In this document: piece after piece, positions 9,184 to 18,110 of the stretch
Layout of the letters: each line of letters starts with the position of its first letter
Numbering within the stretch: the stretch's first letter is position 1
DNA from: Roseburia faecis
Lineage (GTDB): Bacteria > Bacillota > Clostridia > Lachnospirales > Lachnospiraceae
Direction of reading: 5' to 3'
DNA: 64,000 nt
NCBI RefSeq assembly: GCF_001406815.1
Contig: NZ_CVRR01000082.1
Location: forward strand, 58,967-122,966
Position numbers and translations under genes: made by a program
The notes under the pieces: model-generated
Seen by the model: the letters and a program-made list of their open reading frames with translations, nothing else
What the model was told of the DNA's origin: nothing
The model's database searches: none

Positions 9184-9708
9184 ATGGCAAAGTATCGTAA
9201 GTTAAGCAGAACATCCAGCCAGAGAAAGGCTTTAATCAGAGGTCAGGTTACTGCTCTGATCGCTAATGGCAAGATCGTAACAACAGAAGCAAAGGCTAAG
9301 GAAATCCGTAAGGTTGCAGAAGGCCTGATCGCTGCTGCTGTTCGTGAGAAAGACAACTTTGACGAAGTTACTGTTACTGCTAAGGTTGCTCGTAAAGATG
9401 CAGATGGCAAGAGAGTAAAAGAAGTTGTTGATGGTAAGAAAGTTACTGTTTATGACGAAGTAGAGAAGAAGATTAAGAAGGATCAGCCTTCCCGTCTTCA
9501 TGCAAGAAGAGAAATGCTTAAAGTTCTTTACACAGTAAAGACAAATGACGGAACCAAGAAGGGCGCAAAGGAAGTTGACCTTGTTGCTAAGTTATTTGAT
9601 GAGATCGCACCAAAGTATGCAGACCGTAACGGTGGTTACACAAGAATCGTAAAGATTGGTCAGCGTAAAGGTGACGGCGCTCTGGAAGTATTACTTGAGT
9701 TAGTTTAA
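9184..9708 (+). CDS. rplQ: 50S ribosomal protein L17 with internal insertion
   Basis: A 174-residue protein starting MAKYRKLSRTSSQRKALIRG and ending with the conserved GGYTRIVKIGQRKGDGALEV. The core is typical L17, but about 45 residues rich in Lys, Asp and Val (about residues 55-100, around ARKDADGKRVKEVVDGKKV) are inserted relative to the roughly 127-residue E. coli protein. The start is set by GGAGG at 9170. It is the last gene of the superoperon and is followed by a strong terminator. Confidence 0.95.
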   Translation: MAKYRKLSRTSSQRKALIRGQVTALIANGKIVTTEAKAKEIRKVAEGLIAAAVREKDNFDEVTVTAKVARKDADGKRVKEVVDGKKVTVYDEVEKKIKKDQPSRLHARREMLKVLYTVKTNDGTKKGAKEVDLVAKLFDEIAPKYADRNGGYTRIVKIGQRKGDGALEVLLELV

Positions 9709-9721
9709 AATTTGTCAATGA

Positions 9722-9756
9722 GAACCCTCATCTGTGAAGGCAGATGGGGGTTTTTA
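9722..9756 (+). terminator. Terminator of the ribosomal superoperon
   Basis: Stem AACCCTCATCTG / CAGATGGGGGTT, with a few G-U pairs and a 6-base loop, runs into TTTTT. It lies 13 bases after the rplQ stop. Confidence 0.9.
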
Positions 9757-9971
9757 TACTTAAAAGTGAGAATTCGCGCCGGTTTTGCCGATGCGGATTT
9801 TTTAAATTTATGAAATATGTGATTTGGAGAGAGGATAAGGTTTCCGTTCTGTTAAGGAACTAATTTAAAAGAGCATCAATTTCTCCAAAATCAATATACG
9901 ATCATCATAAATATTTTCTGTCAAGTTTTTTGGACACATAAAACGGTCTCAGAGTTACAACCAGAGAATAT

Positions 9972-10000
9972 TTGACAAATACCCTATAGGGGTATAACAT
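9972..10000 (+). promoter_or_regulatory. Promoter with CsoR-like metal-responsive operator
   Basis: TTGACA at 9972-9977 is followed by -10 candidates TATAAC (15-base spacer) or TAACAT (17-base spacer). Between them lies ATACCCTATAGGGGTAT (9979-9995), a near-perfect palindrome of the TACCC-N-GGGTA type bound by CsoR-family copper repressors. A repressor here would block polymerase directly. The next gene encodes a CxxC copper-chaperone-like protein, which fits. No csoR gene is in the window. The rest of 9757-9971 shows no gene. Confidence 0.7.
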
Positions 10001-10048
10001 AAGTGCAAAAATAAAAATCTTTCAGATAATACAAAAGGAGCAGACACA

Positions 10049-10306
10049 ATGATCAAAACAACCTTAAAAATTGACGGCATGATGTGTGGAATGTGTGAAT
10101 CCCACATGAATGATGTGATCCGCCAAAATTTTAAAATAAAGAAAGTGACATCTTCCGCACGGGATGGGGAGACGGTTATCATCAGCGAAGAGCCGATTGA
10201 TATTCCGTGGGCAAAGAAAGTAATCCATGAAATTGGTTATGAGATGACCGGCAGTTCCAATGAGCCATACGAAAAGAAAGGACTGTTCCGCTTCGGGAAA
10301 AAATAA
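10049..10306 (+). CDS. Heavy-metal-associated (HMA) domain protein, CopZ-like
   Basis: An 85-residue protein with a ferredoxin-like HMA domain of about 70 residues. The metal site MMCGMC (residues 11-16) has the MxCxxC form that binds Cu(I), and a short basic tail follows. A cytosolic copper chaperone role is the natural reading, supported by the CsoR-like operator upstream. No copper ATPase lies nearby, so its partner must be elsewhere. AAAGGAGCAG precedes the ATG. Confidence 0.8.
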   Translation: MIKTTLKIDGMMCGMCESHMNDVIRQNFKIKKVTSSARDGETVIISEEPIDIPWAKKVIHEIGYEMTGSSNEPYEKKGLFRFGKK

Positions 10307-10321
10307 GGAGGTTTTTTACCA

Positions 10322-10771
10322 ATGAAAAGGCAAAGCAAATTCTTTGGAGAGTTCAAGAAGTTTATTCTGCGTGGAAATGTGATGGATATGGCGGTCGGTG
10401 TTATTGTCGGCGGCGCATTTACGTCCATTGTGACATCTCTGAATGCAGATATCCTGACTCCGATCCTGGGAATTTTCGGAGGCACGGACTTTTCTTACCT
10501 TACGGTTACGCTTGGAACAGGAGAAAATGCACCGGTTTTGCATTATGGCAATTTTATTACTGCAGTAATCAATTTTCTGATCACGGCACTTGTGATTTTT
10601 ATTATGTTGAAAGTTATCAACCGGATCACAGAAAAACTGAGCATGTTAGCAGGTATGGAGGAAGAAAAGCCGGAACCGGCAACAAAAAAATGTCCATTCT
10701 GTTATTCGGAAATTGATATCAGGGCAACCAGATGTCCGCACTGTACATCCGTATTGGATGAACAGGAATAA
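10322..10771 (+). CDS. mscL: Large-conductance mechanosensitive channel with C-terminal zinc ribbon
   Basis: A 149-residue protein. The MscL N-terminus (FFGEFKKFILRGNVMDMAVG), two hydrophobic segments (about residues 22-45 and 78-100) and the following helix fit the pentameric channel that opens under hypo-osmotic shock. After the usual end there is a small CPFC...CPHC zinc ribbon (about residues 123-144), an extension seen in some Firmicute MscL. It is 15 bases after the HMA gene, behind AAGGAGG, so it may share the metal-responsive promoter. Confidence 0.93.
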   Translation: MKRQSKFFGEFKKFILRGNVMDMAVGVIVGGAFTSIVTSLNADILTPILGIFGGTDFSYLTVTLGTGENAPVLHYGNFITAVINFLITALVIFIMLKVINRITEKLSMLAGMEEEKPEPATKKCPFCYSEIDIRATRCPHCTSVLDEQE

Positions 10772-10880
10772 AAACAAAATAATAACACTATTGGAAGGGA
10801 GTGACAGAGCCATCATGGAGGTCACTTCTTTTTCAAAATCAGGCGAGCATGAAATTAGAAATAGAAAAGAGGAAAACAAT

Positions 10881-11495
10881 ATGGACGAAAACACAAAAAA
10901 GCGCTTAGACCAGCAGTTTGCTTTTATCCGGGAAATTGACAGGGAAAAATTTATTGGGAGACAAACCTATTTATCGGATGGCAGACGAAAGGAAAATGAT
11001 GCGGAGCATGCCTGGCATATGGCGATCATGACCATGCTGCTCAGTGAGTATGCGAATGAACCGATTGATGTGCTTCATACAATCGGCATGCTTTTAATCC
11101 ATGATCTGGTGGAGATTGATGCCGGAGATACTTATGCTTATGATGAGGAGGGAAAGAAGACACAGGCTGACCGGGAGAAAAAAGCGGCCGACCGGATTTA
11201 TGGTCTTCTTCCGGAAGAACAGGGAAAGATGCTGTATGATCTGTGGCTTGAATTTGAGGCGCAGAAGACGCCAGAAGCAAAGTTCGCGCGTGTGATGGAT
11301 AATCTACAGCCTATGATGTTAAACGCCGCTACAGACGGCAAAGCGTGGGTAGAACACGGGGTGCATCTGGCACAGATTATGAAGCGTAACGAGCATACAG
11401 CAGAATATTCTGAAACTTTAATGGAATATGCAAGGGAAATGTTTATACAGCCGAATCTTGACAACGGGCATATCATCGAGGATGAAAAGAAATAG
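10881..11495 (+). CDS. HD-domain hydrolase (HDDC2/YfbR-like)
   Basis: A 204-residue protein with the HD metal site spread over ENDAEHAWHMA, IHDLVEIDAGDTYAYDE and a later Asp (ARVMDNLQP). This pattern belongs to the HD_3 family containing 5'-deoxynucleotidase YfbR and HDDC2, so a nucleotide 5'-phosphatase role is plausible but unproven. ATG 10881 is chosen for its AGAGGA site; the frame is open further upstream without similarity. A strong terminator follows. Confidence 0.82.
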   Translation: MDENTKKRLDQQFAFIREIDREKFIGRQTYLSDGRRKENDAEHAWHMAIMTMLLSEYANEPIDVLHTIGMLLIHDLVEIDAGDTYAYDEEGKKTQADREKKAADRIYGLLPEEQGKMLYDLWLEFEAQKTPEAKFARVMDNLQPMMLNAATDGKAWVEHGVHLAQIMKRNEHTAEYSETLMEYAREMFIQPNLDNGHIIEDEKK

Positions 11496-11520
11496 TTCAG
11501 GGCTGCAATGCAGAACAAAA

Positions 11521-11560
11521 GCGTGTGAAAACCAGAAAATTTTCACACGCTTTTCGTCTG
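11521..11560 (+). terminator. Intrinsic terminator after the HD hydrolase
   Basis: GCGTGTGAAAA / TTTTCACACGC form an 11-bp perfect stem with an 8-base loop, followed by TTTTCG. It lies between convergent genes and could act on both strands. Confidence 0.85.
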
Positions 11561-11588
11561 CGTTTTTTATGAGATTGTCATGAAATAA

Positions 11589-12770
11589 TTACGCATTTTT
11601 TGCATCGTTGTACTTCTTTACATAATTCTTGATACGATCGTATGGATTCAACAGATCGCTGATAGAAGAATCATGATTTAAAGTATCAATGATATATGCA
11701 ATATATTTACTCATATCGCAGCTGATATAGTACTCACGGGAGAGAAGCTCCGGAGTCTGATAAATCAGGTTTGTGGTTACTACACGGTAAATCAGGCCTT
11801 CTTCGTATGCTTTATCGAAAGAAGCAAGTCCGTTTGTGAATAATCCGAACGTAGAAACAACGAAAATACGGTTTGCTTTACGCTTCTTTAATTCACGTGC
11901 AGTGTCAATCATGCTTTCGCCGGAGGAAATCATATCATCAATGATCAGTACATCTTTGCCTTCGACGTTGGAGCCTAAGAATTCATGGGCAACGATCGGG
12001 TTACGTCCGTCTACGACACGGCTGAAGTCACGTCTCTTGTAAAACATACCCATATCAATGCCAAGTACGTTTGCAAGGTAAATTGCACGGTTGGTGGCAC
12101 CTTCGTCCGGGCTGATGATCATCAGATGCTCGGCATCAATGGTCAGATCCTTTACGTTCTTTAAGATACCTTTGATGAACTGATAGGAAGGCATTACATT
12201 CTCAAAGCCATTCAGAGGAATAGCATTCATAACACGAGGATCGTGAGCATCAAATGTGATGATGTTGTCGATTCCCATATTGTAAAGCTCCTGCAGTGCT
12301 AATGGGCAGTCAAGAGATTCACGGGCAGTTCTTCTGTGCTGACGGCTTTCGTACAGGAATGGAAGAATGACAGTGATACGGCGGGCTTTTCCGCCGACTG
12401 CAGCAATGACACGCTTTAAATCCGCAAAGTGATCATCTGGAGACATATGATTGGTATGTCCGCAGAGTGAATAGGTCATGCTGTAGTTCGTAACATCTAC
12501 CATGATATAGAGGTCATAGCCCCGGACAGACTGATTGATAACACATTTCGCTTCTCCGGAACCAAATCGTGGAATATGAGGCTCGATGATGTAGCTTTCT
12601 TTGTGATATTCCTTGAAAGCAATATCGTTGTGATGCTCGTGTTCGCGATGCTCTCTCCAGGTGGACAGATAGCTGTCTACTTTTTTTCCTAATTCCATAC
12701 AGCTTGCAGTCGGAATCAGTCCGAGAGTACCGGTTGGCATGGTTTCCAAAATTCTTTCGTCGTTTGGCAT
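11589..12770 (-). CDS. prs: Ribose-phosphate pyrophosphokinase (divergent PRPP synthetase)
   Basis: A 393-residue protein. The PRPP-binding loop DVLIIDDMISSGESM is clear, and a pyrophosphate-loop-like region (FLYESRQHRR) and a diverged flexible-loop segment (FDAHDPRVMNAIPL) correspond to the catalytic histidine region of PRPP synthetases. It is about 75 residues longer than the roughly 315-residue classical enzyme, with a long charged N-terminus (WREHREHEHHNDIAFKEYH). It should make PRPP from ribose-5-phosphate and ATP for nucleotide synthesis. The ribosome-binding site CTGGAGG lies upstream. It sits 68 bases downstream of the helicase loader gene and may be co-transcribed. Confidence 0.88.
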   Translation of the reverse strand: MPNDERILETMPTGTLGLIPTASCMELGKKVDSYLSTWREHREHEHHNDIAFKEYHKESYIIEPHIPRFGSGEAKCVINQSVRGYDLYIMVDVTNYSMTYSLCGHTNHMSPDDHFADLKRVIAAVGGKARRITVILPFLYESRQHRRTARESLDCPLALQELYNMGIDNIITFDAHDPRVMNAIPLNGFENVMPSYQFIKGILKNVKDLTIDAEHLMIISPDEGATNRAIYLANVLGIDMGMFYKRRDFSRVVDGRNPIVAHEFLGSNVEGKDVLIIDDMISSGESMIDTARELKKRKANRIFVVSTFGLFTNGLASFDKAYEEGLIYRVVTTNLIYQTPELLSREYYISCDMSKYIAYIIDTLNHDSSISDLLNPYDRIKNYVKKYNDAKNA

Positions 12771-12838
12771 GATTTTCCTCCAGGTTTAAATTAATTGATA
12801 AACATATATGCATATAATAGACCCATAACTATGGGGTA

Positions 12839-13834
12839 TTATCTGGAAATGATACGTGTGCGTTTCTGTTTGCGGATATCTTCTTCTGTGAACAGATTGA
12901 TAAAAGTATAGGAATCTAAAATACGTGAAAATGTTCGTTCAGAATAGGACTCCTTGATCCGTTCCACACTCAGGTTGGTAGAAATAATGGTGGATTTTTG
13001 CCGGATCAGCCGTTCATTCACACACAAAAACAGCTGGGAAGAGGTAAAAGAGTTAATCAGTTCTGTTCCCAGGTCGTCGATGACTAACAAATCGCAGTCG
13101 AAAATATTCTGGTGTGTGGCAATTGCATCGGAATCTTTTTCAAACACACCTTTGCTTAATATATCAAATAATTGAAATGCTGTAAAGTAAATTACGGAAT
13201 ATCCGTGGTCAAGAAGTTCTTTGGCAACACAGTTTGTCAGAAAAGTTTTTCCGACACCGGTTTTTCCGTAAAACAGCAGATTTTTTGGCTTGTGATCAAA
13301 ATCGTCAATAAAATAATGACATTCCCGCACCGCTTTTTGTGCGGTTTCATAAGAAGAAAGTCCTGTCAGCGGATTTTTTTCCTCTTTCGAATAAAAATCG
13401 TAGCGGAAATTGTCAAAATTTTCAATACGGAGTATTTGGCGAATGTTGGACTGGGCATAGACGGTATTGATAATTGCCTGTTTAAAACAGTGGCATTTTT
13501 TCCCGTCGATATACCCGCTGTCTTTGCAATCCGGACAGGTATAAACCGGGTCCAGATAGTCTGCCGGATACCCGCTTGCAGTAAGGAGCTGCTGCCGTTC
13601 CAGAGACAGGGCACTCAGTTCCTGCTTTAAGGAGGCCAGTGCATGGGTGTCTCCATCAAGATGCAGACGCGCCTGACGGACGGAAGAAGATGCAACACTT
13701 GCATCAATTTCCTTCAGACGGGGAAGCTTTTTTAAAACCTCCGCACGCCGTGTTTCGAGAATATGACGGTTATGCAGTTGGCGCTCATCGTATTCATGCA
13801 TGATCTCATCATACTGTGCATTGGAAAGCGGCAT
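12839..13834 (-). CDS. DnaC/DnaI-like helicase loader ATPase
   Basis: A 331-residue AAA+ protein. A helical N-terminal region is followed by a four-cysteine zinc module (CPDCKDSGYIDGKKCHC, about residues 98-114), then Walker A (YGKTGVGKTFL), Walker B (LLVIDDLGTE), sensor I (STIISTNLS) and a terminal arginine-rich segment. This layout matches primosomal DnaI/DnaC that loads replicative helicase at oriC and restart sites. It lies just downstream of a DnaD-domain gene on the same strand, as in the dnaB-dnaI pair of Bacillus. Confidence 0.9.
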   Translation of the reverse strand: MPLSNAQYDEIMHEYDERQLHNRHILETRRAEVLKKLPRLKEIDASVASSSVRQARLHLDGDTHALASLKQELSALSLERQQLLTASGYPADYLDPVYTCPDCKDSGYIDGKKCHCFKQAIINTVYAQSNIRQILRIENFDNFRYDFYSKEEKNPLTGLSSYETAQKAVRECHYFIDDFDHKPKNLLFYGKTGVGKTFLTNCVAKELLDHGYSVIYFTAFQLFDILSKGVFEKDSDAIATHQNIFDCDLLVIDDLGTELINSFTSSQLFLCVNERLIRQKSTIISTNLSVERIKESYSERTFSRILDSYTFINLFTEEDIRKQKRTRIISR

Positions 13835-13875
13835 TTGATTCTCCTTTTATTGCTCAACAGATGATATGGGAGTGA

Positions 13876-14997
13876 TTATGACCGGATCGGAGAGTTTAAA
13901 AGCATGGCTTCCAGACTCTTATAGTCATTTTCACGGGATTCAAAGTTATTAAAATTGTTTTTCTTCGGAGAAGCGGCTGCATTTGCTTTCACTGCGGCTC
14001 TCTCCTTTTTCTTTTGCTGATGGGTGGCGTCGAGGCGTTTGACATCTTCCAGAGAATGTACCTTGTCGTTATACCAGCTGGTCAGAATAGAATCGGCATA
14101 ACTGAAACTTGACTGACCGGTACTGGAAATGGTGCGGGCACAGGCTTCCTGGATCAATGACAGATCAAAAGCGTATTCTTTGGTCCATTTGCGGATCATG
14201 GCTGTTTCGGAATCGATAAGGTTTCTTCCTGTGATGCCGAAAGCTTTCATGACGGCGTAGTACGCTTTGCTGCGGACGGCGGCTTCACTTTTGGCCTGTT
14301 CCACAGAAGTAATTTTTTTCTCATGCCATGCCAGTGCCACTTTATTCAGATAACGAAGATTTGTATGTCCTTTGCTGACGCAATATTCCACCAGATAGAC
14401 GATCAGTTCGGCAGAAAAGTGAAGATCTTCATGCCAGAATAAGATCGTGTTGATATCATTCTCACTGAATGGATGCCGGATATAGGTTTCCACGACAAAA
14501 AGCATTTCCTGAATATCCGGATTTTTCTGAAATTCTGCGATTTCATCCAGCGTATAATGGCGGATCTGCGGTTCCTGCGGCTGATTCACAGGCTGGGAGC
14601 CAGAAACGTTTTCCCCTGCAGCGGATGCTGGTGTTTCTTCCAAAGAAACAGCAGACGGGGCAGGAGAGGAAGATGCCTCTTCCGTGTCTGTGGAATCTTC
14701 CGGAAACGGAAGAAGACCGATTCCGCACAATTTACCGTCGGCGGTTTCCTCCAGAGAGAGGAGTCCTTCTTTCTGCCAGTAACGCAGTGCACGCTGAATG
14801 TCCATTTCTGTATTGTTAAATTTGTCAGCAATTTCAGAAATTGTACAATTTGATGCATGAGAATGGATGCACCGTAATAAATATAAATATACCTTAACAA
14901 ATTCCCCGTTTGCTGACGGCATAAAGCGGTCAATAAACTGGTTGGGAACGATTGTGTCCGTGGCTGGACAATCATTGTGCAGCTGAATGTTTATCAT
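13876..14997 (-). CDS. DnaD-domain replication initiation protein
   Basis: A 373-residue protein. The N-terminus has a winged-helix domain (FVKVYLYLLRCIHSHASNCT, then EIADKFNNTEMDIQRALRYW), the middle is low-complexity (Ser/Ala/Pro/Glu), and two DnaD/DnaB-type helical repeats follow (about residues 165-330, with ILFWHEDLHFSAELIVYLVE and SYADSILTSWYNDKV). Such proteins bridge DnaA and the helicase loader. The start used is the second of two close ATGs; the first is out of frame. DnaA boxes lie upstream. Confidence 0.88.
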   Translation of the reverse strand: MINIQLHNDCPATDTIVPNQFIDRFMPSANGEFVKVYLYLLRCIHSHASNCTISEIADKFNNTEMDIQRALRYWQKEGLLSLEETADGKLCGIGLLPFPEDSTDTEEASSSPAPSAVSLEETPASAAGENVSGSQPVNQPQEPQIRHYTLDEIAEFQKNPDIQEMLFVVETYIRHPFSENDINTILFWHEDLHFSAELIVYLVEYCVSKGHTNLRYLNKVALAWHEKKITSVEQAKSEAAVRSKAYYAVMKAFGITGRNLIDSETAMIRKWTKEYAFDLSLIQEACARTISSTGQSSFSYADSILTSWYNDKVHSLEDVKRLDATHQQKKKERAAVKANAAASPKKNNFNNFESRENDYKSLEAMLLNSPIRS

Positions 14998-15030
14998 ATG
15001 TCATAGTACCTTTCTTATTATGCATTTGTG

Positions 15031-15039
15031 ATTATAGCA
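15031..15039 (-). promoter_or_regulatory. Extended -10 promoter element for the dnaD-dnaI-like operon
   Basis: On the minus strand TGCTATAAT lies 34 bases before the dnaD start. No good -35 hexamer is at 16-18 bases, which is tolerated with extended -10 promoters. The DnaA-box cluster lies 78-212 bases upstream of it. Confidence 0.5.
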
Positions 15040-15116
15040 CAATCATTTTCCAAATGGAAGAAGAAAAACACCCGTAAATCCCTGGTAATCAGGGGGATAC
15101 TGATTGTGAACAACAT

Positions 15117-15243
15117 TGTGGATAAAGTGGATAAGTCCACCCAAACGTACAAATTCAAAACGGAAAGGAGTGGATAAATATAGACAAAAAATCCACACAG
15201 AACGAAGAAAGAATCAACGTTTCTATGTGGATAATGTGGATAA
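15117..15243. promoter_or_regulatory. DnaA-box cluster
   Basis: Three perfect TGTGGATAA boxes (reverse complement TTATCCACA) are at 15117-15125, 15226-15234 and 15235-15243. Two one-mismatch AGTGGATAA boxes are at 15126-15134 and 15169-15177. The boxes all face the same way and form two directly abutting pairs. They fill the gap between murC (stop at 15245) and the dnaD-like gene. The layout is what a DnaA-regulated promoter or a DnaA-titration site would look like. Confidence 0.8.
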
Positions 15244-15244
15244 G

Positions 15245-16624
15245 TTATTTTCCAAGGAGGGATTCGCCGATTTCTACGACATTTCCGGCTCCCATGGTTA
15301 TCAACAGATCTCCGTTCATACAATTTTTTAATAAAAACTTTTCGATCTCTTCAAAAGAAGGAAAATAGTGCGCGTCTTTTCCTTTGGCTGTCAGGCGCTC
15401 CAGAATATCTTTCGAGCTTACACCGAAGGTATTCTGTTCGCGGGCAGCAAAGATGTCTGCCAGAACAATGACATCTGCCATGGAAAGTACTTCGGCAAAA
15501 TCATCCAGAAAAGCTTTGGTGCGGGAGTAGGTGTGTGGCTGGAATACCAGCACCAGACGCTTATGCGGATATTTCTGCGCGGCGGTCAGTGTCGCACGGA
15601 TCTCTGTCGGATGATGTGCATAATCGTCAATGATGGTGACACCGTCTACGGTTCCTTTGTACTGGAAACGGCGGTTGGCACCGTGGAAAGCGTCCAGACC
15701 TCTGATGATGGCATCTGTGCTGATTCCCATGGTACAGGCAAGGGCGATGGCGGCCATGGCATTTCCGGCATTGTGTCGTCCGGGAACGGCAAGTTTGATT
15801 TCACAGATGGCCTCTTTGTTGTGCATGGCGGTAAAAGAAGGACAGGCTTTGTCATCATATGTCAGATTATCTGCATAATATTCACAGGAATCATCAAAAC
15901 CGTAGGTGATGATCTGCTGTGGAAGTCCGTCGGTCAGTTCCTGATGGTCTGCAATTTCTCCATTGATAATGGTTGCTCCGTCTGCCAGTGTATTGCCGGC
16001 AAATTTACGGAAAGAACGACGGATGTCGTTGATATCCTTGAAAAAGTCCAGATGTTCTGCTTCTACATTTAAGATGATGCTGTATTTTGGACGGAAATTC
16101 AGGAAACTGTTGGTGTATTCACAGGCCTCCGAAACAAAGATTCCGGAATGACCGACACGCAGGTTTCCTCCGATAGAGGGAAGAATTCCGCCAACAGTGA
16201 TGGTCGGATCGGATTTCGCAGCAAGAAGAATCTCACTGATCATGGAAGTTGTGGTTGTTTTGCCGTGGGTTCCGGCAACGGCAACGGAATTGTTGTAGTT
16301 GTCCATGATCTGTCCAAGCAGTTCTGCACGGGAGAGCATTGGCAGTCCCTGGGATCTGGCCTCTGCAAATTCCGGATTATCCGGATGGATTGCGGCTGTG
16401 TAGACAACCAGATCAATGCCGGGAATGATATTTTCGGCACTTTGTCTATAAAAAATCTGAGCACCTTTGGATGCGAGCATGCGGGTAAGATCGGATTCTT
16501 TTGCATCGGACCCGGAAATCGTAAAGCCTTTTTCCAGAAGAATTTCAGCGAGTCCGCTCATGCTGATTCCGCCAATTCCGATAAAGTGAATATGAATGGG
16601 GTCATTAAATTTTAATTTATACAT
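15245..16624 (-). CDS. murC: UDP-N-acetylmuramate--L-alanine ligase
   Basis: A 459-residue Mur ligase that adds L-alanine to UDP-MurNAc in peptidoglycan synthesis. The N-terminal Rossmann motif HFIGIGGISMSGLAE, the P-loop GTHGKTTTT, the EACEY segment and the C-terminal YAHHPTEI and QPHTYSRT motifs are all present. The stop codon overlaps the region of the DnaA boxes. It is followed by a weak hairpin (CCCTG/CAGGG near 15080-15095) that may act as terminator on the minus strand. Confidence 0.97.
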   Translation of the reverse strand: MYKLKFNDPIHIHFIGIGGISMSGLAEILLEKGFTISGSDAKESDLTRMLASKGAQIFYRQSAENIIPGIDLVVYTAAIHPDNPEFAEARSQGLPMLSRAELLGQIMDNYNNSVAVAGTHGKTTTTSMISEILLAAKSDPTITVGGILPSIGGNLRVGHSGIFVSEACEYTNSFLNFRPKYSIILNVEAEHLDFFKDINDIRRSFRKFAGNTLADGATIINGEIADHQELTDGLPQQIITYGFDDSCEYYADNLTYDDKACPSFTAMHNKEAICEIKLAVPGRHNAGNAMAAIALACTMGISTDAIIRGLDAFHGANRRFQYKGTVDGVTIIDDYAHHPTEIRATLTAAQKYPHKRLVLVFQPHTYSRTKAFLDDFAEVLSMADVIVLADIFAAREQNTFGVSSKDILERLTAKGKDAHYFPSFEEIEKFLLKNCMNGDLLITMGAGNVVEIGESLLGK

Positions 16625-16753
16625 CAGGATTACCTACCTATTTTAATAAAGTTTTTTTCTATTATACCACTCTATAACCAAAGGCGCACCCGAAAATATA
16701 TTGTGCATTTTGCCAAAAAACAACAAAAAAACTCAGCATTTTTGTATAAACTG

Positions 16754-16782
16754 TTGTACATAAAAGGATAATATGATATACT
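16754..16782 (+). promoter_or_regulatory. Sigma-A promoter of glgCD
   Basis: TTGTAC (16754-16759), 17 bases, TATACT (16777-16782), located 54 bases before the glgC start. The sequence around it is AT-rich. Confidence 0.7.
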
Positions 16783-16835
16783 ACAGTAATAGTAAGAAAC
16801 AAACATAATATTTAGAACAGACGAGGAGTGATGAC

Positions 16836-18110
16836 GTGATTAAGAAAGAAATGATAGCCATGCTTTTAGCAGGCGGTCAGGGCAGCAGACTTGGAGTTCT
16901 GACATCGGACGTCGCCAAGCCGGCGGTAGCATTTGGCGGCAAGTACAGAATTATCGATTTTCCACTCAGCAATTGTATCAATTCCGGAATTGATACGGTT
17001 GGTGTGCTGACGCAGTATCAGCCACTCCGGCTGAACACACATATCGGCATCGGCATTCCGTGGGATCTCGATCGGAACAATGGTGGAGTGACCGTACTTC
17101 CACCGTATGAGAGAAGCAATAACAGTGAATGGTATACCGGTACAGCCAATGCCATTTATCAGAATCTGCGCTATATGGAAAGTTATAATCCGGAATATGT
17201 TCTGATCCTTTCCGGAGATCATATTTATAAGATGGATTATGAGGTTATGCTGGACTTCCATAAGGCAAATCATGCGGATGTGACGATTGCGACGATGCCT
17301 GTTTCCATGGAGGAGGCAAGCCGTTTCGGAATTGTGATTGCGGATGAAAACAAAAAGATTCAGGATTTTGAGGAAAAACCGGAAAAACCGCGGAGTAATC
17401 TGGCATCCATGGGAATTTATATTTTCTCCTGGAAAGTATTAAGAGATGCTCTTATCGAATTAAAAGATCAGCAGAGCTGTGATTTCGGAAAGCATATTAT
17501 TCCGTATTGCTTCAAAAACAACAAGAGGCTTTTTGCATATGAGTTCAACGGTTACTGGAAGGATGTGGGAACACTTGGCTCATACTGGGAAGCCAATATG
17601 GAGCTGATTGATCTGATTCCGGAATTCAATCTCTATGAGGAGTTCTGGAAGATTTACACGAAGTGCGATACGATTGAGCCGCAGTACATAGCACCGGGGG
17701 CAAAAGTGGAGCGCTGCATTATTGGGGAGGCAGCAGAGATCCATGGAGCGGTGATCAATTCGGTAATCGGACCAAACGTATATATTGGACCGGGGGCTGT
17801 CGTGCGGGATTCCATTATTATGAAGGATACCAGTATCGGCAGGGATGTAACGATCGACAAATCCATAATTGCAGAAAACTGCAGAATTGAAGATGGGGTA
17901 ACACTGGGAATAGGAGAAGCAGCACCAAACAAATTAAACGAGAGTGTTTATTCGTTTGGACTGGTAACGATTGGAGACGATTCTGTTGTTCCGGAGAATG
18001 TAAAGGTGGGCAAAAACACAGCCATTTCCGGTGTGACAGTAAAAGAAGATTATCCAGACGGGGTATTGGCAGGCGGCGAAGTAATCATTAAGGCAGGTGA
18101 CAGAAAATGA
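16836..18110 (+). CDS. glgC: Glucose-1-phosphate adenylyltransferase, catalytic subunit
   Basis: A 424-residue nucleotidyltransferase making ADP-glucose for glycogen synthesis. The N-terminal [15 protein letters not shown] loop, [15 protein letters not shown], the catalytic-type [10 protein letters not shown] and the G1P-binding FEEKPEKP are all conserved. A left-handed beta-helix domain makes up the C-terminus. The start is GTG at 16836 with GAGGAG 7 bases upstream. Its stop overlaps the glgD ATG (ATGA), as expected for a two-subunit enzyme. Confidence 0.96.
   Translation: MIKKEMIAMLLAGGQGSRLGVLTSDVAKPAVAFGGKYRIIDFPLSNCINSGIDTVGVLTQYQPLRLNTHIGIGIPWDLDRNNGGVTVLPPYERSNNSEWYTGTANAIYQNLRYMESYNPEYVLILSGDHIYKMDYEVMLDFHKANHADVTIATMPVSMEEASRFGIVIADENKKIQDFEEKPEKPRSNLASMGIYIFSWKVLRDALIELKDQQSCDFGKHIIPYCFKNNKRLFAYEFNGYWKDVGTLGSYWEANMELIDLIPEFNLYEEFWKIYTKCDTIEPQYIAPGAKVERCIIGEAAEIHGAVINSVIGPNVYIGPGAVVRDSIIMKDTSIGRDVTIDKSIIAENCRIEDGVTLGIGEAAPNKLNESVYSFGLVTIGDDSVVPENVKVGKNTAISGVTVKEDYPDGVLAGGEVIIKAGDRK

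Noticed and set aside
15117..15243. Chromosomal origin oriC
   Set aside because: The DnaA boxes are convincing, but dnaA, dnaN and an AT-rich unwinding region are absent.
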